Shown: positions 12,340-23,255, counted from the first letter of the stretch. The stretch: 64,000 bases of DNA from Holothuria scabra (GCA_037179385.1 CM074184.1:12294001-12358000); one strand, 5' to 3'. Numbers and translations: made by a program. Notes: generated by a model not told the origin, from the sequence alone.

Positions 12340-13204
12340 CAAAGGAGTAGCGGGCCATTTCAAATTGTGAGAGAAAATATTTTGCCTCCAAAATGCAGTC
12401 TTGCCCGAAATACTATTTACAGAGCGCTATCCACAAATTGTCCCAGAGCGTACAGAAAATTTAGGAAAGTTATGGGCCCTCGGACAGCCGGGAATGGCAT
12501 TTCACATGCTTGTACGTAAAACCGAACAGAAGCTATTTCGAGCTTTCGTTTGCAATAAAATGAAAAATATCAAATTGCAAAGTGATCAGAATATTCCCCG
12601 ATAATATGCATCACTATCACTGTCTTTGTGCTGATAATTAACAACTTAATTCCTTCCACGGACAAAATAAAAAAAATTATTTGCCAGCCTGCATTGTTCT
12701 GTGAATTAATGTGCTCGACCGAAACATTAGGCGGAGAGGCGCGGAGTGTTCAGAAAATGAAACAAAAAAAGAAATAGAACCCATTCAGTCAGTGGGAAAT
12801 GGCGTTTCCCAAACTTGTTACTAGAAACGAAGCTTCCGTTATTTCCATGAACTTTTGTTTGCAATACCATTTTCACTTTAGAAAAAAACACAACTCGTGA
12901 AGGGATCAGAAAATAACCAGATAAAATGTTCCACTGACAATTCATGAAATGTTCTTGTACCTTTTCGGGAAATGATTTTACGTCTAACTTTTTTTGAAAG
13001 CATATCACGTTACAAGAAAACGAGTTTTCGGACAGACTTGTTGAAAAATGGCGTAAAACTACTAGATTTCCATTGACGTTGTCCGAATTCGGCAGGATAA
13101 ATTGCAAACTATTAATGACTGCATGTACGGGAACACACTCCCGTTCGTCCCTGTTATTTGGCAATTAAAATCATGGCAGAACATTTTTCGACCGAATATT
13201 TTGA
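12340..13204 (+). repeat. Family E repeat, forward copy
   Basis: It shares the module order 'gagcgtacagaaaattt...ggccctcggacagccgggaatggcattt...tttgcaataaaatg...gcaaagtgatcagaa' with 14726-15080 and, in reverse, with 42480-43560. Two successive modules begin near 12420 and 12735. It is non-coding; the ORFs on either strand do not align with any protein family I know. A MITE at 13208 separates it from its continuation at 13358. Confidence 0.65.
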
Positions 13205-13207
13205 GTA

Positions 13208-13355
13208 GATGTGCACTGTTTAACAAGACGTTTCTTGACTGGCTGGTGTCATTGTATTGTATCGATTGTATTCTTCGTAAGGGTTAGGGACTACGTTGGG
13301 GATTAGGGCTATCGTTAACCAGTAAGGAAAATTCTTGTTAAACATGCTGCCCACA
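13208..13355 (+). mobile_element. ~150-bp MITE, copy 1
   Basis: The left end 'gatgtgcactgtttaacaag' is matched by the right end, whose reverse complement reads 'atgtgggcagcatgtttaac'. Inside are 'gggttaggga' and 'attagggctatcg' words. A second copy with the same ends lies at 60164-60302. It interrupts a family E repeat here. Confidence 0.65.
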
Positions 13356-13357
13356 TG

Positions 13358-13720
13358 TGTCGCAAATCTTTGGAATCATTTTTATTTCCACCAAAATTTT
13401 TACTTTGAATATGACGTTCGTTTTTCGGCAAAGTTTTGAAAAAAATCAGACAATCGGCCATTTCAGGCACTATGTGGCGCAAGGCTTTAAATCAGGTTGG
13501 GGAATTATTGTTTCTTTAAAGCGATACGCTTCCCGAATGTGTCACGATCTTCTGGTTTTTCCAATGAAAATGTTTTAACTATATGTTTGAAAGAATTCGG
13601 ATTTCCGACCATTTGGGGGCTTTTGGGCATTCTGTTGCACAAGACTCTGAAGTAAAGCTCACGAATAATGGCCTGTTTAGCTGTGGATCTAAAATAGGTT
13701 AAAGAGGTTATTGTATTAGT
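13358..13720 (+). repeat. Family E repeat, continuation after the MITE
   Basis: 'tgtgtcgcaaatcttt', 'tttttcggcaaag', 'caatcggccatttcaggcac' and 'attgtttcttta' occur in the same order on the minus strand of 42380-42600. Non-coding. Confidence 0.6.
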
Positions 13721-13778
13721 CGGTACATTATACCTGTATCATGTCAAGTAATTAGAACGCAGTGGTCACTGAGTGTGA

Positions 13779-14121
13779 CTTCAAGTTCAAGTTCAAGAAA
13801 TTTATATGGCGCACTATTTAAAATAATTATTATAATGCGCCTTAAAAGACAAAGTGTAAAACAAAAGACTTAGTTGGACTATCAGATACTATCAAAGGCA
13901 CATATAAAAAGGTGGGTTTTTAATAAGACTGAAAATGTTCCAGAGAGCGTACTGTCTTAACTAAAGGGGGCAGAGCATTCCGTAACTTAGGGCCTTAGAC
14001 AGCTAGAGCGCGCTCACCAAATATGGATCCATGTCTAGGTACAACCAGATTGTGAGTGGTGTCAGATCTGAGTTAGTTCATATTTTGTTTCCTTCAATGT
14101 GTCAACAATATTTTGTTGACT
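13779..14121 (-). pseudogene. LINE 3' remnant (C-terminus of ORF2 plus 3' end)
   Basis: On the minus strand a frame reads VVPRHGSIFGERALAV, then a stop, then GPKLRNALPPLVKTVRSLEH. This is the conserved C-terminus of CR1/L2-type LINE ORF2 proteins (compare AGPKLWNALP in the LINE at 1118-2583). It then runs through 'gcgccatataaatttc', a typical LINE 3' end. At least two in-frame stops make it inactive. The hAT-like element at 14130 inserted next to its 5' side. Confidence 0.7.
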
Positions 14122-14129
14122 TCAATGTG
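14122..14129. repeat. Target-site duplication, left
   Basis: TCAATGTG, repeated exactly at 16131-16138 on the far side of the hAT-like element. Confidence 0.85.
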
Positions 14130-16130
14130 CAGTGGCGTAGCTAGGATTTTTTCCAGGGGGGGGGGGGGGCAAAGGTATGAAATTTCCCCAAAACTTTTCC
14201 CGGTCAATGTGTATGTATTTCATATAAAATATGCAAACTTACAAGTATAACAACATTACCATGTCATTTTGTAATATTACCTGCATTTTAATCTTAAAGT
14301 ATAACATAGAGCAATCGGAAATAACAAAGTATATTATTTTGGTAAACAATGTCTGGTTTATTTGTATGTACTAACGCAGTGGCGTACGCAGGATTTCTCT
14401 GAAGGGGGAGGGGCATGCATTATGGTCTAAGGGGAGGGGTGTCCGGAAATTTTTTGACGTTTTCAAGGAGCCTACATGCAAAATGGTGCAAGATATTCGA
14501 CTTTGACAGGAACAGTGTTAAAAGTTGAATCGTGGTGGTTCATGAGGATAAAAGTGAAACTTTTGTGTCTTGACATGCATTTATTTATGCCATTTATGCA
14601 ACCTTACGAAGAAAAACTTGTCATTAAATTTGCACACTATTAGGAGTCAAAATAAAAGAGCATTGATCGGTATTTGTGGTTTTTCTTGGCCACAAAATGT
14701 TATTTTGTCATAAAGATTATCTAAGCGGAGCGCCACCATTGGTTGGCGCGGAGCGTAGAGAAAATTTGGAAAAATCAGACCCCTTAGATGGCCGGAAATA
14801 GCATTTTCCAGGCTAATACGAAGAATCTAGCCAGTCGCTTTCTTCTTTTGTCGTTTGCAATAAAATGCTCACTTCAAAATATGTTCGCAAACTGCAAAGT
14901 GATCAGAGAGTTAAGAGCTAATTTTACCCCAAATATGTAATTTTGCCCAAAAGACCGAGCGAAGCGCCACCATTGGTTGGCGCGGAGCGTAAAAAAAATT
15001 CGAAAAATCAGACCCCTCAGATGGTCAAAATAGCGTATTAATGCTTGTAAAGAGAATCTTAACATGTAGTCTTTTTTATCGATGCCACCAGTGGGAAACA
15101 GAGTCTACCTTTTTAAGTAAAAATTGGAATTTGACAGAATCTGCCTAGGTCTATTTGTAGGAATTATAAAAAAATTGGCATCACTGAAAGACCTTGCAGG
15201 GACAATCCTTCCCCCTTTGAAAATTTTTGAAAAATTGGGTGTCCTTGTAAGCAATCTGGTGCCACATATGCTATCTTTTGAAGTAAAATCTGTGTTAATA
15301 AAGTTACACTACGTATTTTTAAGAACAAAGGAAAATGGCATCTGTGAGCTGGGGCATGGCCCAGTGGTTTCCCCTTCGCACGCCATTAAGGAGGCCTAAT
15401 AGTGGCTCGATCACACAGGATATCCTGTGAGAAAAGCAGTCTGTTAAGTGTAGAAGGCTACAAGGTACTCATTGCCCATTTATTGTTACACTCAAAGTGA
15501 GCAGAAAGCTATTTTCCCGAACTAGCTTGTAAGATTCCAAGGATTAGGCTAAGTAACAAAATCTAAGTGTGCCAACGGATCCCGTTAATTCTAATTTCTA
15601 GATTAACTTTAAGTTTATCGTTGGCCATGGATGTTTCAGCCCCATCCATCGTTTTGTACACAGAGTAAAATCGTACAGCTACTGCTAGCTTGTAGAAGAA
15701 CATAACAACCTCGTGGGTCTACGGTAGTGACTTGTCAGTTTTCACATCCTTTTACTGAATTTCCAAAGTATCACCTGAATAACAGCTTCCTGTGCACTGA
15801 AATGCACTGATCATAACCCCCGTGCGTATACAAGCACAAAAGAACACTCAATCTGCTACGCGACGAGGATATTTTTGTGGAACGCGAATTGGGCCGGTTC
15901 ATGCAACACTGACGAAATCTGAGTTAATTTGTTGCATGAAAATACGAATTATGTATTAGAAATGTCTCACGATTTCTTATTCTAACAAAAATTTTTAAGA
16001 AATTTCTTGTGAAATTTATGTAATAATAAGGAGATTCATCAAATTTCCCCATTTTCATCAAATTTCCCCCAAAATTTTTCCAGGGGGGCAACTTGCCCTC
16101 CCTGCCCCCCCCCCAGTAGCTACGCCACTG
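14130..16130. mobile_element. hAT-like non-autonomous DNA transposon, 2001 bp
   Basis: Terminal inverted repeats share CAGTGGCGTAGCTA (14130-14143 and, inverted, 16117-16130), each followed inward by a poly-G run. An exact 8-bp duplication TCAATGTG flanks the element, which is the hAT hallmark; CAG termini fit too. There is no transposase frame, so it depends on an element elsewhere. Inside are two modules of a hairpin-bearing unit ('gcgccaccattggttggcgc', 14735 and 14965) and a second left-type terminus, CAGTGGCGTACGCAGG (14376), so an older relative may be nested. A tRNA-like stretch near 15350-15430 is weak. Confidence 0.85.
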
Positions 16131-16138
16131 TCAATGTG
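16131..16138. repeat. Target-site duplication, right
   Basis: TCAATGTG, identical to 14122-14129. Confidence 0.85.
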
Positions 16139-16649
16139 TCTTGTGATGTTCGGTGCTTTTTGTCCACATTAGGACACTGGGCCCGGAACATTCAATCTAC
16201 TACTATTCTGTAATGCATTTTGACCTTTGATACCTCAACCTGTCATGGCCAGTTAATGTTTGGGCCTACTAATGTCTCCAGTAGATCCAATGATAATTCG
16301 GTACTTCCGTTTCTTGAACAAAGTTTTTCAATGAACAGGGCCAATGATTTGCTGTAAGACCCCTGGACCACTGTTATGTCACGGAAACTAGAAGGAAAAC
16401 TGCTTGTTCCCTTTACTAGTTTAATGCAATGTGCCATCATCGAAATTTCCAATCGAATTAAAACTAGGGCCCTGAATTCAATCAATAATGGTGAAAATCG
16501 ATGGCAACTTAAAAACCATTTTAAGGTCGAAATGACTATTTGCTACCCTGCCACATGGCTTTGCGGAACGGAGGTCGGGGCTGCAGTCCCCCCCCCCCTT
16601 TTGGCCCAAACCTTGCTGAATTGAGCAGACTTTGGTGCCTTAGTCGGTC
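16139..16649. other. Unclassified stretch
   Basis: No gene recognised. A poly-C tract with adjoining 'gaggtcggggctgcag' (about 16570-16602) resembles the subterminal part of the hAT-like repeats. Confidence 0.45.
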
Positions 16650-17400
16650 AGAGATCTAGAATTCGAGCAGGAATTTGAAACAAATTTCCGCAGGAATTCG
16701 GAAAAAATGGCCACCTTTTAAGTTCTAATAAAAGTAGCATAATATTTCAGGAAATTACAAAGCGTGGCCAAACTTTAAAAAGATATTATGCCCGAAAAGG
16801 GGAAAGAAACGTCAAAGTTGCGGTAAAATTTCTATGGGAAATAACAAGTTTCTAAAAATTCTCTACACATTCGTGCAGCACAAAAGCAATTGGTGAGATA
16901 AAAAATCGGGACACACTTGGGAAGCCTGTCACTTAAAAGAAACAATTATTCTCCACCCTATTTTAGAACATAATTCCCGAATACTTTAAAATCTTTGCCC
17001 CTAAAACAGTAAACGATATATATTCAAAGTAAAATTGTCATGGAAAAACATTCAAGAAGGATTTTTGACACATTCGGGTTTCTTGTACCATAAGGGTTCA
17101 TCAGTCCAACTTCATACAGTAGTTTCCAAAAACTAACTGGTTAAATATTCTGGCGAAGGTTGAAATTGCAGGGACCTTTTCAATTGACGAATTAATTACA
17201 CTGACAGGCGGGAGAGTGTTTAGGTGCAGTGCCCAATAATTTGCCATCCATCTTTCCCCTGGAGCTGAATTCGGGGAATGGTTATGGAAATCGGGTAATT
17301 TAGTTTTTCGGTACAATAATGATATCAGTGAAAGTAAGTCTTCTTATAAGTCCTACAAGCTCGACTTTCCAAAATTCTCTGTACGCTTTGCCCCAGCTAG
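16650..17400 (-). repeat. Family E repeat, reverse copy
   Basis: It runs collinear with 42020-42870 (same sense in the window): 'gggacacacttgggaag', 'aaaagaaacaat', 'cccgaa...ctttaaaatctttgcc', 'ttgccatc'. It is inverted relative to 12340-13720. Non-coding. Confidence 0.6.
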
Positions 17401-17599
17401 TGGTGCCCTCTGCTTAAATGACCTTTATGGCTGAAATTTGGTTTGAAGTGAAAGTTTTTCTCTAAACGAAAACTAAAAGTAGCATACCTTCCCAGATCCT
17501 TCTTGTACATAGACCCCTGGAACACGGAAGGCCTGGGTTCATTTTCAGCTGTCTCAGGAGTTGCGATTATTCAAAATTTTGCATTAACTCCGCACAACC

Positions 17600-18060
17600 C
17601 ATGATAGGCGCTCTTAGACCGCTACGTCCTTCTATGTACTTTTTTTCGGACGGCGCACTCACTAAAATATTTGTTTTGAACAGCGTACGGTTCTGATTGG
17701 AGAGTATTTAGATAGCGGACTATTTCGGGGAGTATGTTGCACAAGTTTAAAAACAGGCTTACTAAAAATATTTCTTTCAAGAGACGGGCTTTTTGTCTCC
17801 CGATTTTTGTATCTCTTTGACTTTTGCAAATATGTTTGTTACCCTGACTATGATAATTTTCTGTTTTCATGCAAATGCTTGACCAATTTGGATATTCTAC
17901 CATTTCAGGCATTGTGCTGTGAAAGACTGTGAAATAAACCTGAGGAATAATATCTATTTTGCGTTGCCTGAATGTGTAGCGATTTTTAGAATCTTGTTAA
18001 CTTTTTGTGAAAATATTACCGCGACTATGAAGTTTTTTTCTTTTTTCGTGCATATCTTTT
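17600..18060 (+). repeat. Family E repeat, forward fragment
   Basis: 'ccatttcaggcattgtg', 'gcgttgcctgaatgtgtagcg' and 'ttttgtatctctttga' match the forward E copies (13440-13530 and the minus strand of 42200-42500). Non-coding. Confidence 0.5.
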
Positions 18061-18661
18061 AAGGCTTCGGGCAGGCTTGGAAATTTTCTGAAAAAATCCA
18101 TGTCATTTTTTCAAAGTCAAGTGGTCAGGTGGTCTTCCGAATTATTTCCAAAACCCTGCCCAAATTTTAGATTTTGCCTGTCAGAAATTTTGGGGCAGTC
18201 TGCCTCTCGGCCCCTGTCTCGTACATCAATGCTTTTGACTCGAAGGAGGAAAAGCTAGGGTTGCCTTCTTTATAAATGTTGCCCAAATTGCACGTGAGAT
18301 GGAGTTTCCTGGGCTCCCTAATCTGAGGATAGACTCGACTTTAAATTATGTCATTATGTTAGTAAAATTCCGTCATTACAGAACTCGTCGGCTCGGTTTG
18401 ATGAAATTCCACCGGTTGTAACAAAGCATGTTACTAATTATACATCGCAGGCCCTGTGTCAATTTTAGAGGTAAATTTCCGGAGACAAAATTCATTAACT
18501 TAAATATGAGCAGAAAAATTTCCCCTCTCAGATGAAAACTACATCTCAATAAGCTATAGCGTTCGGAAGGTTTCAATTAATGCAATATTTTACTTAAGAC
18601 TCAGCGCATTATGGGAAATTTGTGATGTTATCGCGGTACATTAATTTAACGTTACAATCAG
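18061..18661. other. Unclassified stretch
   Basis: AT-rich, no recognised gene or shared repeat. Confidence 0.5.
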
Positions 18662-19592
18662 CTTATTATCTCATCGCTCCGTGAGGAGGATGAGATATTG
18701 CAGTAACTTTGCCTATGGGGCTATGTATGGCAATGCCAGCTTAAATCGCAATGGTTTCCATGGTAACGGTAAATTTTTCCAGGTTACTAGTCTCGAGGTC
18801 TAACCCATGAGGTACCGCGGGGTGACTGGAGGTCCAGGGCTGAGAGAGGGGTCAAAACCTGTCCGTGTGTGTGTGTGTGTGTGTTGGTGGGTGAGTGTGT
18901 GTGTGTGTGTCCAATTTTGTTTTCGTAATATCTTGATAACGGCTGGACCGATCTTCTTCAAACTTGGTAGGATGGTACCTTAGGTGGAACAATTGCATTT
19001 GAATACCCAATCGGAAGTGAAGGTCAAAGGTTACAGGTCAAAGGTCAAATTTAGTGAAATCACATTTCTGCTATATTTCCAAAACGAAACGTTCTCCTGA
19101 CACGAAACTTCACACATTGATGATTGCATCTAGACCTACCAAAATATGTGGTTGCCATAGCAACAGAGGTCAACGGTCAAGTGGTAGAGTGGAACAAAAA
19201 ACTTTCAAGTGATAATTTGTTCGTAAAACAACGTTTTTGTCCCTCAAACTCCTCCTAGTGGGCTGGACCGATTCTTTTCAAAATTGGAAGGTTGGTACCC
19301 AAGGGTAGGAACTTATGTCTCCCAGACCCTCGGAAGTGAAGATCAAAGGTCAGAGGTCAAAGGTCACATTTTGCAAAAAACACTTTTTTGCTATTTTGTA
19401 CTAAAACTTCAAAAGAAAACCTTCATTTTACATGAAACTTCACAAGCATAATAGGGTAGACTAGTTCTACCAAAATATGTAGTTTCCATAGCAACCAAGG
19501 TCAAAGGTCACGTGACAGGGGGTCAAATACTTTTTTTTTGTATTCACTTTAATTCTTAACGGAAGCATCCCACAAATCTGAAAGTTTAAGTG
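18662..19592 (+). repeat. Repeat A, copy 2
   Basis: It starts with a hairpin (atctcatc ... gatgagat, about 18668-18696), runs through 'catggtaacggtaaatttt', a GT microsatellite (18863-18911) and then several AGGTCA-rich blocks, ending 'cacaaatctgaaagtttaag'. A near-identical copy lies at 30094-31040 and a reverse copy at 1-632. Three exact AGGTCAAAGGTCA sequences occur (19035-19047, 19354-19366, 19498-19510). No ORF is supported; the superfamily is unknown. Confidence 0.85.
18863..18911 (+). repeat. (GT)n microsatellite inside repeat A
   Basis: GT dinucleotides broken once by 'tggtgggtga'. The equivalent array in copy 3 (30299-30387) is longer, so the array length varies between copies of the repeat. 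Confidence 0.9.
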
Positions 19593-20104
19593 TAAGGTAC
19601 GTTCTTACTTGTCCGGCAACGGCAACGGCAACGGCAGCGGCAGCGGCAACGGCAACGGTAACGGCAAAAATATCCCACACAATAGAAAATGAAAGACTGT
19701 TCACACTAGCACAGCAACGGCAATGCGGCAATCCGGCAATCCGGTAAAAATGCGTCCGGCAAAAAAAGCAATCGCTCATGGAGCGATTCAACGCCATTTG
19801 CCGTACGGCAAAAAACCTACCAACTTCAAAGTGTGCAAGCATCTGCCTGTCTGACCAGCGGAAGCCAACGGTACGGGGACAGGGATGTTCTGTGATATCC
19901 CGCCAAAAATAGAGCACAAATTATTTGGATCCGTACAACTATACAAGATGCCTCAGAGATCTGACTTATCTGACCAGATTATAGAAAAACTGGTCGTTCT
20001 TGTCCAAAAAGAATCATTGATATACGATGTCACAAATCATGGTTACCATGATAAAGTAAAATATTTTAACTTGTGAGAAAAATAGCAAAAGAAATGGGAA
20101 ATCC
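19593..20104 (+). repeat. Repeat B, copy 2, with CGGCAA array
   Basis: It begins 'aaggtacgttcttacttg', followed by CGGCAA hexamers (19613-19667), then 'aaaaatatcccacacaatag', the ttgccgtacggcaa palindrome (19798-19811) and an end near 'gggaaatc'. It is the reverse complement of 633-1103. A 122-codon minus-strand ORF over it translates the hexamers and palindrome and is not credible as a gene. Confidence 0.75.
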
Positions 20105-20419
20105 CCAATTCAATGGTAACTTTTTATATCATTTATGTTGATAGCAGGTATTGTTAGTAGTATTTTAACAATAAGCCGTCAAACATAACTTTTGTTTTGT
20201 CCGTGATGTAACGTATGCTAGACTTGGAAAATACATGATTAGGCTATAAATTATTTCCTCTTAAGTAAAGACCTATACTGCATTGCAATGTTTATAAAGG
20301 AACATGGGTCGCTCACTTTTTTTCCTTGAAACGTATGCCTATTTTGCCTGGCCCGACCTGACTTCTAACCCAGACAAGCATAATGCAGTCAAGGTGGCAA
20401 AGGAAGAATATGAAAGTGG

Positions 20420-20600
20420 TGTGTGTGTGGGAGGGGGGGCGGGGGACAATTTTGGACTATGCACCTCACCCTACGCAAATGACCAAAAGGTAAACATTTG
20501 ATGCTGATTTTTCGCTTTTCCTACGAACTGGAAAAATTTTTTCACAAAAAAAATTAATGCCACATGTCATTTTTTTTTTCAAATGAAACTGCGTATTGAA
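20420..20600 (+). repeat. Repeat F, copy 1
   Basis: A G-rich start, then 'gacaattttggactatgcacctcaccc' with 'tgaccaaa..gt'. The same order of words occurs at 56285-56560. Identity fades after ~150 bp. Non-coding. Confidence 0.55.
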
Positions 20601-20681
20601 AAAGGTGGGAATGTTCGTTTTTTTGCCAGTCATGCTGTAATAGATAAGTAAGTATATCTATGCCATCTGCAACAACACGAC

Positions 20682-20720
20682 AGTGGCTTAGCTAGACCTT
20701 TTCCAGGGGGGGGGGGCATT
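20682..20720 (+). repeat. hAT-like left terminus (orphan)
   Basis: CAGTGGCTTAGCTAGACC followed by a poly-G run, as at 14130. No right partner or matching 8-bp duplication was found downstream. Confidence 0.5.
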
Positions 20721-20908
20721 TTTTGATAACACTGTCACGAAAGTATTTGGCTCAAGTTCTGTTCAGATTTAATTATTCTGCTGTAACCATCTTTTCCTCT
20801 TCCGCCCTTTCTTCCGATCTATTTGATACGCAATTGCCATTAAAAATATCAGCTCCTCATCAATGTCTGCCATGTTCTATACTCAGATAATGGGAGCAGG
20901 GAGGTGTG

Positions 20909-20934
20909 ATTAGTTACACCTCCCTGATGGAACA
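20909..20934. repeat. Perfect hairpin
   Basis: gggaggtgt and acacctccc, 9-bp perfect arms with an 8-nt loop. Too short to classify. Confidence 0.6.
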
Positions 20935-20964
20935 AATTTGTCAGGTTCAAATTCCAGTCAGTAT

Positions 20965-21096
20965 CATCCGGTAAAATTTTTACCGTATGCGGTAATAATT
21001 TTTGCCGTCATATGTGAACAGCTCTGCCGGATTGCCGTTGCCGGTACCGTTGCCGGTACCGTTGCCGTTGCCGCTGCCGTTATGTGTGAACGCACC
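20965..21096 (-). repeat. Repeat B, copy 3 (end fragment)
   Basis: 'accgtatgcgg', GCCGTT hexamers (about 21018-21083) and the terminal word 'gtgtgaacgcacctta' form the TIR end of repeat B on the minus strand. Repeat C starts immediately after it. Confidence 0.65.
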
Positions 21097-21754
21097 TTAA
21101 TAGCCTAGGCATGATACTGTAAGTTGTACCAATATGCGTGGTTGCCATGGCAACCAAGGACATAGTTCACGTTACAGATTGTCAAAGGTTTAAGTGGGCA
21201 TGACACGGCCACAAAAACTTTTGTGTATTGCAAGATCAGATATAGTATTTTACAAATCATCTCACACCCCATTAAAAACCCGCACAATTCGGCATAAATG
21301 ATATTCGAAGGAAAACTGCGTTCAAAATCCAATTTCGAAAAATGCCGCAACAGTTCACCTGATTTTATGACGCAATTGGCGGCACAAACCCCGACCTACG
21401 GCGCGCATCTAGATGTGGAACTAATGTAACGTTCGTAAAGTTATCTTATCTTAGCAACCTCATGAAAACGATTGCATCACAATACAAAGTCCAACACACA
21501 GAGCGAAAGGCGCGGACCATGGTGAGGATTCGGAGAAAATCATTGGCCAATATGCTCACGTGTATACGCGCAGGTAAAAATAGTTCTGTTTTTGTGCAAG
21601 AAAGACCCAGTTCTGTCGCTATAAAGAACAGCTATGAATATGTATGGGCAGACCACAACAAGCTGGTCCCCACTACCAGCGCGTCTTTACTGTATCATGC
21701 TGTTTGATGAAGATGCCATTGCGAATACTAAGCAGTCACCGCGCAATGCACAAT
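21097..21754 (+). repeat. Composite repeat C, copy 2, first part
   Basis: Collinear with 2584-3180 and 31041-31700. It stops at 'gcgcaatgcacaat', where the Ngaro-like retrotransposon is inserted; the sequence resumes at 26006. An ~80-bp leader starting 'tagcctaggcatgatactg' is shared with copy 3 but absent from copy 1. Confidence 0.85.
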
Positions 21755-21828
21755 TTAAACAAACATACACTATAGATGGAACAGCTTCAATCATATTAAC
21801 GTTTAAACAACTAACACAATAATGCCAT
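21755..21828 (-). repeat. Split direct repeat B2 (3' terminal)
   Basis: It begins tttaaacaaacatac and includes gatggaacagc and gtttaaacaactaacac. The same sequence recurs as B1 at 22002-22087. It forms the extreme 3' end of the retrotransposon on the minus strand. Confidence 0.9.
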
Positions 21829-21900
21829 ATCTTATGCTCTCACAAACATCACCACAAATCTCCAAATTACCAGCATTAAGATATAAAGGAGGAGACACCG

Positions 21901-21961
21901 ATAGAACACAAGACAACCGGATGTCATGACCTGTTGCCAAGGCGGGTCACAGGTCATGACA
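21901..21961 (-). repeat. Split direct repeat A2
   Basis: A 61-bp repeat of A1 (25945-26005). It contains a perfect 13-bp inverted repeat, tgtcatgacctgt (21922-21934) and acaggtcatgaca (21949-21961), around a 14-bp spacer, resembling a tyrosine recombinase site. Confidence 0.9.
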
Positions 21962-22001
21962 TCCACTGCCAAAGAGTGGCGCTGTTCCATCATAATTACT
22001 G

Positions 22002-22087
22002 TTTAAACAAACATACACTACAGATGGAACAGCGTCAATCACATTAAAGTTTAAACAACTAACACTTTAATAATAATAATGCCAAAT
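22002..22087 (-). repeat. Split direct repeat B1
   Basis: Second copy of B2, with a small insertion of 'taa' triplets near 22067-22080. Between A2 and B1 a 12-bp perfect inverted repeat (cgctgttccatc 21980-21991, gatggaacagcg 22023-22034) reaches into B1. Confidence 0.9.
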
Positions 22088-22166
22088 GGGAGAGGAAAAT
22101 AAACAAAACGAGATCAATATCCAAACATCAATCAATCTGCCAACAAATTCCACAAGTCTCTTTTCA

Positions 22167-23255
22167 TTAGTTATGGTTGAACATGTTGTTGAGAAAATTA
22201 CGTGGAGTCTTACTATGCACATAGTGATAAAAAAAGACTGCAGAGCACTCCCAACGACCTATTTTCCTAGCGACATCTGGATCACACCCTGTTGCAATAG
22301 CGACTGTTGCAGCCGTTGGTCGAAAAGATTAAGCATTAAATCCACGTCCTGCGAGACCGGCGAGGGTGATCGCTGTATTTAACTGTTCACCGACGGTTCC
22401 TGCAGTAATAGCTGAGAGAGGTTTCTTGAGGCTTACAAAAAGAGGGTCATTGTCGCATAACAGCCTATGAACTTGAAATTTTTTAATTTATTCTGCAAGA
22501 CAGCTTACCGGATATACAGCCAGATAGTCAGCTGCTGGTATGGTTACTGAAAAACACTTCCTGTGCAGGTCATTTTTTGTCCCAAAAAGAGTAACTGTAA
22601 GTGTTCCTTCCTCATGAAAACTAAGCTGATCTCTACGAAGAATCAGGCGTTCACATTGCCCGGATTCCTTGAAGAAAACGGTTTTGGGGGCCAGGTCAGA
22701 AGGTCGTGTCATAATTGCAAAAGCTAATAGAGTTATTGCTTTCAAGCGTAACCTTTTTTAATCTAAGTTGACATTTTCGCCCCATGATTCGAATAGCTTA
22801 ACAAAAGGTTACATAGGCATCACTGATGAACGTTTCATTGGTGCTGAAGTATTACTTTTCTCCAATGCTACAAGGAGTCTACGAATTTCGATTGCCTCCA
22901 TAGGGTTGGTTAACTCGAGCATTGTCAAATACAATATGGAACGCAGTTTGGGAGATGAATCAGCTGTCATACATAAAAACTCTGCAACAACAGCAGTGTC
23001 TGGCGGAGGGTAATCAACACTCAGGCTTTTACAAAGTTCGCGAAACCGATCAATTTGCCGGTCATATACCCGTAAAGTGGAAGGCGTCCAACCCAAAACT
23101 GTGTGTTCACTGGTTCGCTTTTCGTAGGTGGGAGCCCCAGAAATGCGCCAGGCCATGATTCGCCACCTGACATTTTTCAGTGGCTCCGCTCTTGGTGTAA
23201 CGGACCATATTGTTCTGTTGGATTTTGGTAGCAGTATGGGTGGCGCTTTTGACAT
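22167..23255 (-). pseudogene. Tyrosine recombinase (integrase) of the Ngaro-like element
   Basis: It would catalyse integration of the circular retrotransposon intermediate by strand exchange. One minus-strand frame runs from an ATG at 23255 to a stop at 22167-22169. The N-terminal half is a helical core-binding domain (TPSTLRVYDRQIDRFRELC). The catalytic domain shows the first arginine in IMTRPSDLAP (22704-22706), the second in SFRPTAAT (22320-22322) and the C-terminal nucleophile in FFYHYVHS (Tyr 22221-22223). The usual histidine before the second arginine lies where an in-frame stop now sits. Four in-frame TAA stops (22329, 22488, 22758 and 22809, lowest coordinates) break it, with no frameshift. 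About 360 codons, normal for the family. Inactive copy. Confidence 0.88.

Noticed and set aside
15345..15430. tRNA-like A and B box words
   Set aside because: The 'tggcccagtgg' and 'tggctcgatcaca' boxes are present, but no cloverleaf stems could be drawn and no SINE body follows.
19549..19917. 122-codon minus-strand ORF over repeat B
   Set aside because: It mainly translates CGGCAA hexamers and a palindrome; the copy at 633-1103 does not keep the frame.
1..20104. Simple inversion relating 1-1103 to 18662-20104
   Set aside because: Both repeats are inverted but their order is A then B in both places; a single inversion would give B then A, so they are independent copies.
22167..23255. Stop-codon reassignment explaining the four TAA codons
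   Set aside because: The nearby intact LINE uses standard stops, and the same retrotransposon has frameshifts and a lost catalytic residue, so ordinary decay is simpler.
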